DNA of 39,435 nt from Accumulibacter sp. (GTDB lineage Bacteria > Pseudomonadota > Gammaproteobacteria > Burkholderiales > Rhodocyclaceae). The stretch lies in the NCBI RefSeq assembly GCF_023806625.1, contig NZ_JAMTDX010000014.1:1-39435 (forward strand). Reading direction: 5' to 3'. The translations under genes and the position numbers were made by a program. The notes under the pieces are model-generated. The model was not told the DNA's origin and searched no databases. It saw nothing but the letters and a program-made list of their open reading frames with translations. How positions within the stretch are numbered: position 1 is the stretch's first letter; each line of letters begins with the position of its first letter. Positions 39,331-39,435 of this stretch are shown one piece after another.

Positions 39331-39435
39331 CGTGACCGACGGAGTGATGCTGCATGAATAGGCTCTGATGATACCTCAACCGGTCACGCTTTTCGTGAAA
39401 CGGCGGTCACGCATTTGTGAAATCGCGGTCACGAT
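39296..39435. repeat. facing clusters of 22-23 bp repeats, possible IS ends
   Basis: Five related units share GATTTCACG-N4-GCGTGACCG. Two are in plus orientation (39296-39317, 39318-39340; GTGACCG 23 bp apart). Two and a half are inverted (39380-39401, 39403-39424, 39425 to the window edge; CGGTCAC 23 and 22 bp apart). A 39-bp unique spacer separates them. Multiple same-direction repeats at an end are typical of IS21-like elements, so these may be ends of one or two elements. The element body is not in the window. Confidence 0.6.

Noticed and set aside
1-39435. CRISPR arrays, tRNA and rRNA genes
   Set aside because: No regularly spaced direct repeats with unique spacers, cloverleaf or rRNA-like sequence noticed; the repeats at 39296-39435 are adjacent and change orientation.

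Overview
The window is GC-rich chromosomal DNA from a proteobacterium, most likely a betaproteobacterium of the Rhodocyclales, possibly close to Candidatus Accumulibacter. I base this on gene content: a type IV minor-pilin operon of the fimT-pilV-pilW-pilX-pilY1-pilE kind, a PEP-CTERM exported protein with a sigma-54 type promoter, a PHB depolymerase-like enzyme, an acetate kinase next to a MaoC/phosphotransacetylase fusion, and REP-associated tyrosine transposase elements. No rRNA, tRNA or CRISPR array was seen. The species call is an inference from gene families.

Layout. Bases 1-1021 hold a TM2-domain membrane protein and a small unknown protein. Bases 1317-3388 are a zinc locus: a Fur/Zur-type regulator diverges from a zinc/manganese-type ABC substrate-binding protein across a perfect 8+3+8 palindrome. 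Decayed pieces of a DUF2796 (ZrgA-like) gene and an ABC ATPase gene lie behind the binding protein. Bases 3415-5554 hold an alpha/beta hydrolase and a cyclopropane-fatty-acid synthase. Bases 5722-6596 hold a small acidic ORF overlapping a zeta-toxin-like P-loop kinase by ATGA. Bases 6797-13855 are rich in ion transport: an NhaD-type Na+/H+ antiporter with a universal stress protein, a TrkH potassium channel subunit, and a four-gene set of DUF1538 membrane protein, atypical PII-like protein, tandem-CBS protein and an unknown protein. That four-gene set is the best candidate here for an undescribed system: a membrane transporter-like protein with two potential nucleotide sensors.

Bases 13910-19616 carry a PHB depolymerase-like protein, a methionine-type aminotransferase, MscL and a two-domain M16 peptidase. 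Bases 20084-24804 carry a small unknown protein, acetate kinase, a MaoC-phosphotransacetylase fusion whose hydratase-site His appears to be Tyr, and a SulP transporter. Bases 25027-32344 are the minor pilin operon, read on the minus strand in the order pilE, fimT, pilV, pilW, pilX, pilY1 and closed by two hairpins.

From 32580 to the end the region is accessory. A TonB-like protein is followed by a decayed copy (33284-33929) and an intact copy (34950-35879) of the same REP-type transposase element. They flank a DUF1194/von Willebrand-like PEP-CTERM protein that has its own sigma-54-like promoter and terminator. The intact element abuts a DsbC/G-like thioredoxin gene, and the transposase stop overlaps its start codon. 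Then come remnants of a DruA-like (DUF4338) protein, an IS66 transposase and an Old Yellow Enzyme, and finally a TPR-sulfotransferase whose first codons lie in a cluster of 22-23 bp repeats resembling multi-repeat IS ends.
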